DNA of 64,000 nucleotides from Caldilineaceae bacterium. Its GTDB lineage: Bacteria; Chloroflexota; Anaerolineae; Caldilineales; Caldilineaceae. Shown here piece by piece: positions 28,701-36,367 of this stretch. Position numbers and translations under genes: made by a program. How positions within the stretch are numbered: the first letter of the stretch is position 1; each line of letters starts with the position of its first letter. The notes below the pieces were generated by a model. The model worked only from the letters and a program-made list of their open reading frames with translations. It did not search any database and was not told the origin of the DNA. The stretch spans positions 1-64,000 of the forward strand of contig JACKBC010000014.1 of the NCBI GenBank assembly GCA_020634755.1, given 5' to 3'.

Positions 28701-30494
28701 ACCGGCGGCGGCGTTGAGCCCATCGGCGCCCCGCAGAGCATTACGACGATTCCCGCCGGCTCCAGCGGTGCAGCCGAGGTGACCTTTGATACCGAGGGCC
28801 GCGTGGGCGAGCGCAAGGTGCGCGTGGTGGTCGATCCCAACAACTTTATCAATGAGGTGAACGAAGAGGATAACGAAGCCAGCACCAGCTTTACAGTGTC
28901 GCCGCCTCCCGCACCAAACCTGTCCATTTTGCCGGGTAATATTAAGTTTGACCCAGCCGAGCCAGAGACGGGCAACCCAGTGACCATCTCGGCGCTGGTG
29001 CTGAACAGTGGCACGGCGGATGCCTCCGATATCTTGGTGCAGTTCACCGACATCACCGATGAGACGGGGCTGCCCATTGGCACTGAGCAGATTATTGACA
29101 GCTTGCCCGCCGGCGGCAGCGTAACGCTGGAGGTAACTTATACCGATACCGATGAGGCGGGTGAACGGCGCATTCAAGTGGCCGTGGATCCGAGCAACTC
29201 CATTGAGGAATCGGACGAGACGGACAATCGAGCCGCCAAGACGCTGCTGGTGTCACCACCCAAGGTGCCAAACTTGATGATTCAGCCTAGCGCCATCGAG
29301 TTTGCTCCCGCCAAGCCGGTGGAAGGCGACCAGGTCATGATTACCATGACCGTGGAGAACAACGGCACGGCCGATGTGAGTGGCGCGGTTGTGCTGGTCA
29401 CCGATGTGACCGACAACGGATCCGAACCGGTGGGTGAACCGCTGCTGATCGAAGCGCTGGGCGCTGGTGAGAAAGTCACGCTCAACGCCACCTATGACAC
29501 CAATGGCAAAGCGGGCAGCCGCCAGATCCAGGTCACGCTAGATCCGGATGACGCCATTGACGAATCGAACGAAGACGATAACCAGGCCACCAAGACAATT
29601 CCGGTAGCGTCCGAGGATGAGACGCCGCCCGATGCGCCGAACCTGGTCATCTTTGCCGGCAACATCAAGTTTGAGCCGGAAAAACCGGGCGCGGGCGATC
29701 TGGTGACCATTACGGTCAACGTGCTGAACCAGGGCACCCAGGACGCCGATGATCTAGTTGTGCGCTTTGTGGATGTGACCGATGGTGGCGAAGAGGTTAT
29801 TGGCGACGCCACCCTGACTGAGACCGTGCCTGCCGGTGACAGTGCCGAGGTCACCATGACTTATGACACCACCGACAAAGAAGGCGAGCGTTCCATCCAG
29901 GTGATTGCCGACCCGGATAATGCAATCGAGGAGACCGATGAGGACGACAACTCGGCCACCAAGACGCTGACCGTGGGGGCGCCGTCGGAAGCCGGCGCCG
30001 CGGCGGACGATGATGCTGCGGCTACAGACGGTGCCGTAACACCCGCCGCAACAGAAGATGCTGTGGCTGCCTCCGCAGGCGCCAACGCGGCAACAAGCAC
30101 CAGCAGATTGGGCGCGCCCAATCTGCTGGTGACTAGCCAAGACATTGTGATCGACCCCGCCGTCGTCGGTGACGGCGGGGTGATCAACGTCACCGCACTG
30201 GTGCACAACGCCGGTGACGCGCCTGTAACTAACGTGACCGTGCTGATCAATGATGAAACCGGCAGTGATTACACGGTGGCCGAACGCCAGCAGACCATTG
30301 CCGCCATTCCAGCCGGCGGCACGGTCCAAGTGCAGACCTCCTACGTGGTGCTGGATCGCCCGTTTGAGCGCACGGTTCAAGTGCTGCTGGACCCGCAGAA
30401 CCAGATCGCCGAGTCAAATGAGTTTGACAACATGGCCCAGTTGACCGGCGAACCGGCGGCGCAAGGGTATCAGCCGGCGGTGGAGGGGCGTTAG
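22704..30494 (+). CDS. Giant secreted subtilisin-like protease with fibronectin III domain and 15 CARDB repeats
   Basis: A 2596-residue protein. Residues 31-55 form the export signal. About 67-150 is an inhibitor-like propeptide (PGQLIIAFRPGVTNDQIADF). The S8 peptidase domain (about 160-465) has the full triad Asp192 (VIDTGVDYTHEDL), His254 (GHGTHVAG) and Ser422 (GTSMATPH), so it should be active. A fibronectin III-like domain (about 482-595) and an adhesive beta-sandwich (about 598-757, FQDDMESGKGDWTV) follow. Fifteen CARDB modules of about 116 residues run from 764 to the end, most starting APNL and containing PIGxxQTI and DNxA motifs. An acidic Ala-rich linker precedes the last module. No LPXTG or other anchor is seen. 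It likely digests extracellular protein, with the CARDB chain as a stalk or binder. Confidence 0.92.
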   Translation: MKRLYSALNENQSFITLVEALENSGSHLNRSIALFALSVVLIVSTLYWGGNPMTVFGQDEQPAFVPGQLIIAFRPGVTNDQIADFYTEYGLTEKEDLDSDPDDNDEEQKLATVQIQINQDLIDQLESDPRVKYAEPNYMLYVSKTPTDPEFDKLWGMHNTGQTGGAAGADISAVEAWDVATGSKDVVVAVIDTGVDYTHEDLAANMWVNDKECPQGYGKCEADGKDDDGNGYIDDFYGVNTINDTGEIMDDYGHGTHVAGTIGAIGNNSTGVVGVNWNVRIVACKFLSASGGGTTANAVKCFQYVNKLKEQGVNVVATNNSWGGGSASQALYEAMAGPPSIIHVCAAGNSNTDRIQYPAAYDLDNIISVAATDHEDLYASFSNYGADWVDLAAPGVDTYSTVPDGNCAMCDSSGYNLASGTSMATPHVTGAVALVFSKYKELSNEQVKQRLLSGADQLPEQSKKTLTNGRLNLLNAMEDDQTPPAAVTNLTITGLLMTKMELSWTATGDDGNEGAANGYDLRYALTPITEANWAQAFQVENEPQPQEPGALETMTVGGLQPGVNYYFAIRVADNAGNLSELSNIASASTSQGTIVFQDDMESGKGDWTVSEEDALWHLSNLRANSPSNSWYYGQDDKRNYDTGESNAGFLTSPEIPLAEADEALLVFSEWSQVQENLRFDRTRVQVSTDGNSWKTVFESHGTADKWEQRTISLGDDVDLSGGSLQVRFWFDTVNDRFNEFEGWYVDDVQIIAARMEKPGQQFDAPNLVLREGNIGFNPPNPSQGDSVVIHAVVLNTGAAESGPVVVQFADVTDGAPIPIGQPQTIAGIPVGGSGTAQVTYESLALGHPSEDGPSERDIQVIVDPFNFISEVSESDNSATKKLPVLALNAPNLKITPDNIGFDPPAPDPGDQVTINATVLNTGPVEASDVVVQFMDVTRSGSQPIGQQQTIDAIPAGGSMLVQVTYDTTGLTGDRDIQVVIDPVNSVIESDESDNDAKARLSMASQAAANLIVLKDNIGFAPANPTEGDTVTIYATILNDGGVEATDVLVQFVDTTDNGSTPIGQQQTIESIPAGGSGMVQVTYETNGKAGDRKIDVEADPHNFIPESKETDNTAKQTLTVSAPPAPNLSIQSANIGFNPADPVQGDNVTIHATILNNGALEANDVAVQFVDVTNGDSVPIGGRQTIASIAAGSSGTVETTYDTTMRPGDRRIQVVVDPGNFIAEADETDNVARELLRVASPPAPNLVALSSNIEFHPPQPTDQDTVVIHAVILNTGSQEARNVLIQFIDLTYGVAVPIGKEQFIDVIPVGGSASAEATYDAAGPVRGRKIQVLVDSNNLIRETSESDNEAIKSLAVSASAAPNLAVPPVTIGFAPRHPTRGDEITISAVIINNGAADAENVLVQFTDVTSGRAVPIGEQQLIDRIPTGGNGIAEVTLDSSGLSGERKIRVIVDPNNFISESDETDNKGDQTVSIAAPAAPNLVAQPSNITFAPPSPTEGQPVSVTVTVLNDGGEDAEDVLIQFVDVTDGGMIPVGAKQTIDLIPAGGSATAKVTYQTAGKTGDRKIQVLVDPHTIIAEYNEKDNDATQSLMVAPAAAANLVVEDSNISFSPAFPVQGETVTLHVTVLNSGSADATDVSVQFVDVTNGADVPIGSSQTIDAIAAGASATAEISYDTAGKQGERKIQVVVDRNNLIPETRENDNEGTQILTVISSPAPNLVMQANNIGFNPPQPGEGDQVTINAAVLNTGSADANDVMVQFVDVTTSNSAPIGQPQTIENIPAGGSGSTQITYDTSGMVGDRKIQVVVDPNNFIQEARETDNQAQKTLEMVPLAAPNLVAKAANVSFNPPEAKTAQNVVITIAVLNDGTAEANDVVVRFFDDTSDSTVPIGQPQTIENIPVGGSGTASVIYSTGGAVGERKIRIVVDPNNFINELKETDNEIKSITLKVTAHMGPNLVMLPGNIGLNPPNPIDGDQVVLHAVVINNGASGVRDVDVQFIDVTGGGVEPIGAPQSITTIPAGSSGAAEVTFDTEGRVGERKVRVVVDPNNFINEVNEEDNEASTSFTVSPPPAPNLSILPGNIKFDPAEPETGNPVTISALVLNSGTADASDILVQFTDITDETGLPIGTEQIIDSLPAGGSVTLEVTYTDTDEAGERRIQVAVDPSNSIEESDETDNRAAKTLLVSPPKVPNLMIQPSAIEFAPAKPVEGDQVMITMTVENNGTADVSGAVVLVTDVTDNGSEPVGEPLLIEALGAGEKVTLNATYDTNGKAGSRQIQVTLDPDDAIDESNEDDNQATKTIPVASEDETPPDAPNLVIFAGNIKFEPEKPGAGDLVTITVNVLNQGTQDADDLVVRFVDVTDGGEEVIGDATLTETVPAGDSAEVTMTYDTTDKEGERSIQVIADPDNAIEETDEDDNSATKTLTVGAPSEAGAAADDDAAATDGAVTPAATEDAVAASAGANAATSTSRLGAPNLLVTSQDIVIDPAVVGDGGVINVTALVHNAGDAPVTNVTVLINDETGSDYTVAERQQTIAAIPAGGTVQVQTSYVVLDRPFERTVQVLLDPQNQIAESNEFDNMAQLTGEPAAQGYQPAVEGR
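24993..30440 (+). repeat. Array of 15 CARDB-coding repeats of about 350 bp
   Basis: Within the subtilase gene, modules begin at about residue 764 and recur every 114-120 codons; the last starts at residue 2470 after a non-repeat linker. Each holds APNL, NIGF.P, GD.VTI, VLN.G..EA.DV, VQF.DVT, PIG..QTI, IPAGGS, V.YDT, GDRKIQV and VDP.N.I.E..E.DN in order. The modules differ in sequence, so the array is old rather than a recent expansion. Confidence 0.88.
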
Positions 30495-30498
30495 GGGG

Positions 30499-30804
30499 AT
30501 GAATGCCCAGATAGCCGTTCAAAGAGAAAAACTTGCGTCTTTCTGCCAGGAGCGAGGTATTCGATGGCTGGCCATTTTTGGATCCGCGCTAAGATCTGAT
30601 TTTCGGCCAGACAGCGATATTGATGTGTTGGTTGAATTTGAGGATGCCCGCATTCCGGGACTGCTGGGGATGGCGCGCATTGAACGCGAAATGTCGAATC
30701 TGTTTGGCGCCCGCAAAATCGATCTGCGCACGCCGGAAGATTTGAGTCGATATTTCCGGAATGAAGTGCTGGCGGAAGCGGAAGTGCAATATGCCGCAGG
30801 ATGA
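30499..30804 (+). CDS. MNT-type nucleotidyltransferase (antitoxin of a HEPN-MNT pair)
   Basis: A 101-residue minimal nucleotidyltransferase. IFGSALRSDFRPDSDIDVLVEF holds the GSxx(x)...DxD active-site motif, and a later IDLRTPEDL supplies the third acidic residue. In HEPN-MNT systems this enzyme modifies (AMPylates) and silences the HEPN RNase encoded beside it. It starts 4 bp after the subtilase stop codon, using ribosome-binding bases that belong to the end of that gene, and overlaps the HEPN frame by 14 bases. It appears intact. Confidence 0.85.
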   Translation: MNAQIAVQREKLASFCQERGIRWLAIFGSALRSDFRPDSDIDVLVEFEDARIPGLLGMARIEREMSNLFGARKIDLRTPEDLSRYFRNEVLAEAEVQYAAG

Positions 30805-31134
30805 TGAAATCCGCCTGCGGCATATGTTGGATGCAGCGCATGAAGCAATATCATTTGCAGATGGACGGACACGCTTTGATCTCAATAAGGTCGGTTACTT
30901 GTGCTGGCGCTTGTGAAAGCCATAGAAATCGTCGGCGAAGCAGCCTACCAGATCACCAATGAGACACAAGATACACTTCCAGATATTCCTTGGGCGGACA
31001 TAATTGGTATGCGACACCGTCTCGTCCACGCTTACTTCGATATCAATCTCAGCGTGCTGTGGCGAACCGTACAAGATGATCTCCCAGCATTGATTGCGCA
31101 GATCGAGCCGTTAGTGCCGCCAGAAAGTGAATGA
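30791..31134 (+). pseudogene. HEPN (DUF86) ribonuclease toxin, frameshifted
   Basis: The start ATG at 30791 overlaps the nucleotidyltransferase end. The first frame reads MPQDDEIRLRHMLDAAHEAI and on to a stop near 30916. The rest of the family, ALVKAIEIVGEAAYQITNET to the end, continues in the next frame from about 30901 to 31134. A shift of one base near 30896-30905 is needed to join them. The joined product would be about 114 residues, the normal DUF86 size. The RNase motif RHRLVH (R-x4-H) and the following Tyr-containing segment lie in the second part and are intact. Either the toxin is inactivated or the base is a sequencing error. Confidence 0.75.
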
Positions 31135-31140
31135 TGAGAT

Positions 31141-31221
31141 CTGAATAACTTGATCGCCGAGTCGGATGAGTTTGACAATGTGGCGCAGTTTACCGGTGAG
31201 CCGGCGGTGGAGGGGCGGTAA
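31141..31221 (+). pseudogene. Duplicated 3' end of the CARDB subtilase gene
   Basis: Read in frame, this fragment gives NLIAESDEFDNVAQFTGEP then AVEGR and a stop. It closely matches the last codons of the subtilase (NQIAESNEFDNMAQLTGEP ... AVEGR), and the final bases GCCGGCGGTGGAGGGGCG are the same in both. It has no start and follows two stop codons, so it is not expressed. It brackets the MNT-HEPN pair together with the true gene end. Confidence 0.85.
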
Positions 31222-31244
31222 TATTACAAACCTTATAGTTGAAT

Positions 31245-32561
31245 ATGGCCATGAAAAAGACAGGCAAATGGCTTACACGATTTTTGCGTGTATTTCGTCA
31301 GGATAGAAGTGATGACACAATTACCGCTGAAGTAGGGGGTAATGCGCGCAATGTTATCGTAGGTAAGAATGTCATTCAAATTGGCACACTAGTAATCTCA
31401 ATTCCCTCTTGGTTAGTGTACCTCATAGCATTTTCGGTAGCGTCATACTTGTTTTGGATGATTGTACAATTTGGCTCTGCGTTTTTGCCCCCAGGCCCAA
31501 TGCCAGAAGGGCATTTTAATATTGCAGTGGCGGAATGGAGTATAAAGGACAAGGATGGCAATCCCGTAACTCAAAGAAAGACTCGTCATGATGCTAAGCA
31601 AATCGTAGGCGAGATTGCTGATTATTTGGACGACCAGAAGAACACTTTTAAGCCGAATTCTTTACTGACGCCAAATATAGAAGGACCAAATGAACGTTCA
31701 ATTCCCGCTGTGTCAACTGACGATGAGGCTGCACAGTTAGCAAGTGAACTCAGGGCTACATTGCTTGTTTATGGTGAGGTCAAAATCCTGACACCGCACT
31801 ATTGGGAATACACCCCTAAATTCTATGTGAATGTTGAAGCATTTAAGCGATCAAAAGAATTGGTAGGATCATATGCATTAGGAAAGCCAATTGACCTTGA
31901 TGTAGATAATATCTTTGGTATGAGTCATATCAACACTACACTAAGCAATCGATTGAATGTACTTCTAACTCTAACTGCTGGAATCTCTTACATTGTTCAA
32001 GATCATCCTAATTATAATGCTGCAATTAATACCTTAGAGAAATTGAAATCAGGAGAAGGTTGGCCGAGTGAAGTGGATGGTGGGCAAGAAGTATTGCATC
32101 ACTTTTTAGGAAATGCATATCTGGGAAAAGCTCAAGAAACATTAGAAATCGAACCAAAGAACGAATTGTTTTTGCGGAGTAGGGATGCTTATAGTAAAGC
32201 AGTATCTCTCAATGCTAATTATCCTAGATCGTATAATGGGCTTGGATCGGTCTACTATGACCTGGCAATGCTTGAGGTACCCTGCTCATCAGAAACATTG
32301 ATGCTATTACAAAAATCTAATGAACAATACATTCAAGCATTGAAGTTAGATTCAAATCAGAAGCCATATCATGCATTTGTAAATGATTTTGCCTTTGCAG
32401 AACGTGCCGCTGTAGAGACTCAGCTAGGCAACTGCGCAATTGGTTCTAATGAGGCATTATATTACTCCTACCGGTGTAGACACTGGGCAATGTGTGTTGA
32501 AGCCTATAGTAACGTTTGGTCCAACAACGGGTCCATGTACCGGCAACTGTCACGAATTTGA
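31245..32561 (+). CDS. Single-pass membrane TPR protein, unknown function, probable 3' frameshift
   Basis: About 438 residues. The N-terminus has a short Gly/Asn segment (GGNARNVIVGKNVIQIG) like that preceding many bacterial signalling NTPases and membrane effectors. One or two membrane helices lie at about 44-75. A mixed alpha/beta domain follows (about 90-235, FNIAVAEWSIKD...ATLLVYGEV, with a TolB/FlgO-like flavour). TPR-like helices fill the rest (AYSKAVSLNANYPRSYNGLGSVYYDL). DNA is clearly more AT-rich than the neighbours, suggesting recent acquisition. From about 32440 a second frame to 32736 (ITPTGVDTGQCVLKP..., EFEWWLTYSHKL) looks more protein-like than the annotated end, so one shift may have cut off about 60 residues. 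No ribosome site is obvious; Met at 31245 or 31251. Confidence 0.65.
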   Translation: MAMKKTGKWLTRFLRVFRQDRSDDTITAEVGGNARNVIVGKNVIQIGTLVISIPSWLVYLIAFSVASYLFWMIVQFGSAFLPPGPMPEGHFNIAVAEWSIKDKDGNPVTQRKTRHDAKQIVGEIADYLDDQKNTFKPNSLLTPNIEGPNERSIPAVSTDDEAAQLASELRATLLVYGEVKILTPHYWEYTPKFYVNVEAFKRSKELVGSYALGKPIDLDVDNIFGMSHINTTLSNRLNVLLTLTAGISYIVQDHPNYNAAINTLEKLKSGEGWPSEVDGGQEVLHHFLGNAYLGKAQETLEIEPKNELFLRSRDAYSKAVSLNANYPRSYNGLGSVYYDLAMLEVPCSSETLMLLQKSNEQYIQALKLDSNQKPYHAFVNDFAFAERAAVETQLGNCAIGSNEALYYSYRCRHWAMCVEAYSNVWSNNGSMYRQLSRI

Positions 32562-32802
32562 ATGGTGGTTGACATATTCTCACAAATTGATAATATACTA
32601 TGATGCTGAATGGTTAAATAAACCTGGAAAATTCCGTAATAGTGAATGGGCAGTGAAGGATGAAGCCTTATCAATTTTTCAAGAAGATCAAACAATTATG
32701 CAAATTCAAATAGAAGCAGTTTCACAGGCTCGATGATATATCTGGTTACTGAATACATAGAGTTTACTAAGTTCATACGTGAGATAGAACTAGGATACCT
32801 GC

Positions 32803-33723
32803 TTGAAACGAGTCATCTTTCTTTTTTTAGACGGCGTGGGTATGGGGGACGATAACCCCACGATTAACCCATTGGCCGCGGGAACGTTCCCCACATTGCG
32901 CCAACTTCTGGACGGGCGCAAACCCGTGGCTGCCACCGGTCGTCTCTCCACCGTCCATGCTGAGCTGATCCCCGCCGATGCCAACCTGGGCGTGCCGGGG
33001 AGACCGCAAAGCGCCACCGGCCAGACCGCCATCCTCACCGGCATCAATGCGCCGCAGCGGCTGGGCGAACATTACGGCCCGCGGCCCGATGATCGCGTGC
33101 GCGCCATTTTGGATGAGGCCAGCCTATTCAAACGATTAAAGCAGACCGGTCATAGCGCCTTTTTTTGCAACGCCTATCCCCACGGCTATTTCAACGCCGT
33201 CAATCGCGGCAAGCGGCTGCTAAGCGCCGTGCCCTACGCCGCCACCGTGGGCGGTCAAACGCTGCTCAACCACGCCGATCTCGTGGCTGGTCGCGGGCTG
33301 GCCGCCGATTTTACCAACCAGGGCTGGCGGGAAGAACTGGGCTATGATGACGTGCCGGTCTACACGCCTGCCGCCGCCGGGCGCGAGCTCTGGCGCATTG
33401 CCCAACCCCATCACTTTACCTTCTTTGAACATTGGCACACGGACCTGCTGGGCCATCGCGGTCAGCTAGCGCAGGCCGTCGCCATTTTAGAGCGCTTTGA
33501 TGGCTTTCTGGGCGGACTGCTAGCAGCTGCCGATCTGACGCAAACGCTGATCATTGTGAGCAGCGACCACGGCAACGTGGAGGATTGCAGCCACCGCAAG
33601 CATACGGAGAATCCGGCGCTCACGCTGCTGTTGGGCGCGGAACGCCAGAAGCATGCGCAAAAAGTGCGGGGCATTGATGACTTTGCGAACGTGATTGAGG
33701 ATTTTCTGAGCGCCGAACTGTGA
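32803..33723 (+). CDS. Alkaline phosphatase-superfamily metalloenzyme (phosphopentomutase/iPGM-like core)
   Basis: A 306-residue protein. It opens with VIFLFLDGVGMGDDNP, the first metal-binding motif of phosphopentomutase and cofactor-independent phosphoglycerate mutase. ATGQTAILTG carries the likely nucleophile Thr. IIVSSDHGNVED and the later HT of RKHTENPALTLL supply the second metal site. At 306 residues it lacks room for the large mutase insert, so it may be a phosphatase or a stand-alone relative. Translation starts at TTG 32803 (AGGA about nine bases before): the first ATG would delete the essential DGVG motif. It stands alone between an AT-rich accessory gene and a convergent two-component system. 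Confidence 0.82.
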   Translation: MKRVIFLFLDGVGMGDDNPTINPLAAGTFPTLRQLLDGRKPVAATGRLSTVHAELIPADANLGVPGRPQSATGQTAILTGINAPQRLGEHYGPRPDDRVRAILDEASLFKRLKQTGHSAFFCNAYPHGYFNAVNRGKRLLSAVPYAATVGGQTLLNHADLVAGRGLAADFTNQGWREELGYDDVPVYTPAAAGRELWRIAQPHHFTFFEHWHTDLLGHRGQLAQAVAILERFDGFLGGLLAAADLTQTLIIVSSDHGNVEDCSHRKHTENPALTLLLGAERQKHAQKVRGIDDFANVIEDFLSAEL

Positions 33724-33801
33724 TAGAAATTAGTCAGCATCGGGCAGCAACAAACAGCACAAACGAATCCACTTCTCAACGGACCGGGAGGAGGGCAGAC
33801 C

Positions 33802-35106
33802 CTATCGCCGCACCAGCGGATTGGCGCGCCCGCGATGGTTGCCGCGCGGCAGCGCAAAGGTAAATTGCGTACCTTTGCCCACCTGGCTGCTCACCTTGAT
33901 CTGGCCGCCGTGCGCCTCTACAATGCCTTTGGCAATGGCCAGCCCCAGCCCAGAACCGCCGGTGGCGCGGCTACGCGACTTTTCACCGCGGTAAAACTGT
34001 TCAAAAATGTGGGGCAAATCGCTGGCCGGAATACCATCGCCCGTATCGGTAACGCTCACTTCCACTTCGTTGCCGACGGCGCGGGCCTGGACCTGTACCT
34101 TGGCGCCGCTGGGTGAATAGCGAATGGCGTTGCCCACCAAATTGGCCAACACTCGCTCAATGTGTCGAGCATCCAGCACCACCGGGTCCAAACCGGGCAG
34201 CACCTGACCGCTCAGCTCAATGCCCTTTTCAATGGCCGGTTTGGAGAACCCTTCCAGCGTATCCGAGATCAGGTCGGAGAGCGAATTGGGCTGTTTATCC
34301 AGCCGCAGCCCGCCCGCATCCATCTGGGCCAGAGCGAATAGATCGTCTAACAGAATGGTGAGCGAGCCAATATCGCGCTTGGCCGTGCGCAGATAGCGAT
34401 CAACGGTGGCCTGATCTTCCACCACACCATCGGCCAGCGCTTCCAAAATGGCGCGCACCGAAGCCAATGGCGTGCGCAGATCGTGGCCCACCCAAGCGAT
34501 CAGATCGCGGCGCATCTTTTCGACTTCGGCCTTTTTACGCGCGGCTTCCTCCAGTTGACGCGCCATCATGTTGAATGAACGCGCCAGTTGCGCCATTTCA
34601 TCGCGGCCGTGTGTGTCCACCCGCGCCTGCAAATTGCCTGCGGAGATGGCGTTTGCACCTTGGTTGAGCGCCTTAATGTTATCTGTGACGGCGGTGGAGA
34701 CAAAATAGCCCAGCGAAATGGCAATGCCCGTGGCAAAGAATAGCAGCACTGCCGCCAGCTGCAGGTCGTGCTGATTGATAAACATGAGCGTGGCCGTAAA
34801 CCAAACGTTGATAAACGTGAGAATGCCGCCCAGCACGTAGCCGCTGATCAACGTCCAGATAAGCCGCGGCGACTGGTTGAAGAGACCGAGTCGGTACGCG
34901 CCAAAGCCCACCACCAGCGAACCCGCCGCCGTAATGCTCAAAAAGATGAGCATGGCGCGTGCATCCTGCACCGGCGGATTCATCACCAGCATAAAGATGC
35001 CCATGGTGATCAGCAGCACCGCCACCACGCCCAATAAAAAACGCCACGGCAAGCCCAGCCGCCGCGGCTGGGGTAGAGATGATGTGGTTAAAAGGATGCC
35101 GTTCAT
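33802..35106 (-). CDS. Sensor histidine kinase
   Basis: A 434-residue membrane kinase. Four hydrophobic helices fill about 18-155, then a HAMP linker (FVSTAVTDNIKALNQGANAI...GNLQARVD). The dimerisation domain holds the phospho-acceptor His in WVGHDLRTPLASVRA, and the ATPase domain has NLVGNAIRYSP, VTDTGDGIP and GGSGLGLAIAKG. No large extracellular sensor is present, so it may sense within the membrane. Its start lies 3 bp after the stop of the response regulator gene, so the two form an operon. Confidence 0.93.
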   Translation of the reverse strand: MNGILLTTSSLPQPRRLGLPWRFLLGVVAVLLITMGIFMLVMNPPVQDARAMLIFLSITAAGSLVVGFGAYRLGLFNQSPRLIWTLISGYVLGGILTFINVWFTATLMFINQHDLQLAAVLLFFATGIAISLGYFVSTAVTDNIKALNQGANAISAGNLQARVDTHGRDEMAQLARSFNMMARQLEEAARKKAEVEKMRRDLIAWVGHDLRTPLASVRAILEALADGVVEDQATVDRYLRTAKRDIGSLTILLDDLFALAQMDAGGLRLDKQPNSLSDLISDTLEGFSKPAIEKGIELSGQVLPGLDPVVLDARHIERVLANLVGNAIRYSPSGAKVQVQARAVGNEVEVSVTDTGDGIPASDLPHIFEQFYRGEKSRSRATGGSGLGLAIAKGIVEAHGGQIKVSSQVGKGTQFTFALPRGNHRGRANPLVRR

Positions 35107-35109
35107 GGT

Positions 35110-35802
35110 TTATGGCTCAAATTTGTATCCCACACCCCAGACGGTGTGGATGTGAACTGGGTTTGACGAGTCGGCTTCGATCTTTTCGCGCAGCCGCCGC
35201 ACGTGGACGGTTACCGTGCTGGGGTCCAAATATTCGGTTTCGCCCCACACGCGGTCCAGCAGCTGGTCGCGGTTGAAGACCTGGCGGGGATGGCTGGCCA
35301 GCAGCCACAGCAGGTCGAATTCTTTGGCCGTCAGCATAATTTCCTGGCTATTGGTTTCCACCAGCCGCGTCACCGGGTTAATAATCAGATCCTTAAATTC
35401 CAGCGCGCGCTCCTCTTTGGCGGGGGCTGGCGCTGTGTGGGTGCGACGTAGAACCGCCCGCACGCGGCTCACTAATTCCTGCGGGCTAAAGGGTTTGACC
35501 ATATAGTCATCGGCGCCCATTTCCAACCCCAAAATGCGGTCCGACTCTTCTTTGCGCGCCGTCAGCATAATAATGGGTGTGTTCCCTTCAGCGCGCAGCC
35601 GCCGCGTGATCTCCATGCCGTCCACGCCGGGCAGCATCAAATCCAGCACCACCAGGTCGGGCAGCTCTTTGGCCATTTCGCGCAGCGCCGTCTGCCCGTC
35701 ATGCGCACTGGTGACTTGAAAGCCGGCGCGCGCCAGATAAAGACTCACCACCTCGACAATGCTCGGTTCGTCATCGACAACCAATATTTTAGGACCGTTC
35801 AT
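35110..35802 (-). CDS. OmpR/PhoB-family response regulator
   Basis: A 230-residue regulator. The receiver domain has acidic pocket DDEPS, phospho-acceptor Asp in LVVLDLMLPGVDG, conserved Thr in MLTARKEE and Lys in MVKPFSPQEL. The C-terminal winged helix (about 130-230) has the OmpR pattern LLASHPRQVFNRDQLLDRVWG and VTVHVRRLREKIE. AGAGGAAG lies upstream of the ATG. Transcribed first, with the kinase 3 bp behind. The targets are unknown. Confidence 0.94.
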   Translation of the reverse strand: MNGPKILVVDDEPSIVEVVSLYLARAGFQVTSAHDGQTALREMAKELPDLVVLDLMLPGVDGMEITRRLRAEGNTPIIMLTARKEESDRILGLEMGADDYMVKPFSPQELVSRVRAVLRRTHTAPAPAKEERALEFKDLIINPVTRLVETNSQEIMLTAKEFDLLWLLASHPRQVFNRDQLLDRVWGETEYLDPSTVTVHVRRLREKIEADSSNPVHIHTVWGVGYKFEP

Positions 35803-36367
35803 GGATCTGCTTCCTCTTGCTTGACAGGATGATTAATACCAACCGCGCTTTTACAGCGCCAAATGGTATAAGTATCTAATCAATGTCATTTCGTTCAGGC
35901 CGCTTCCAGTGCGACGCACGCTATGCCACGCGCATGCGAGGACCCAAAATGGCGGACACCGTGCGACGCACTTTTCGATCACTTAATGACATTGAGTATC
36001 TATCCGTACACCCTGCCATCCGTGCCGCGTGCGGCTAAACTCACACCAACGCCTGGGCATTTTCCTCACCTGGGCAACTTCACTTGTCTATACAGCTCCA
36101 TTGTCGCGGTGAAAGATTACGCAATTCGAATAAAATAATTGCGTAAATATTACAAAATCGATGCACAGCGTATGTTGGATAACTCTAAAAGTAAGGTCAA
36201 TTTGAAAACGATAGCGCTGAATCTTCTGAGAAGCGGCAAGAAGCATCTGCGCTGTCAACGCCACAGATATCCGCTTCCTGGAAGACGGTTCTGCAAAAAC
36301 TACTGTTCTCTGTCTGGTTTCACTGAAGCGCTATTTCTGGCTGGGTTCTATGGCCTGCGCAAATAGG
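35803..36367. other. Intergenic region with two GTGCGACGCAC sites
   Basis: No supported gene. GTGCGACGCAC, a 5-bp inverted repeat around a central A, occurs at 35909-35919 and 35961-35971. It lies about 110-160 bp upstream of the response regulator start. The first copy carries the same flank (CAGTGCGACGCACGCTA) seen repeatedly at 56.1-56.4 kb. Confidence 0.6.

Noticed and set aside
26778..29177. A 799-codon open frame antisense to the subtilase gene
   Set aside because: It is produced by the codon bias of the CARDB repeats on the other strand: it has no start signal and no recognisable family, while the sense frame has clear domains throughout.
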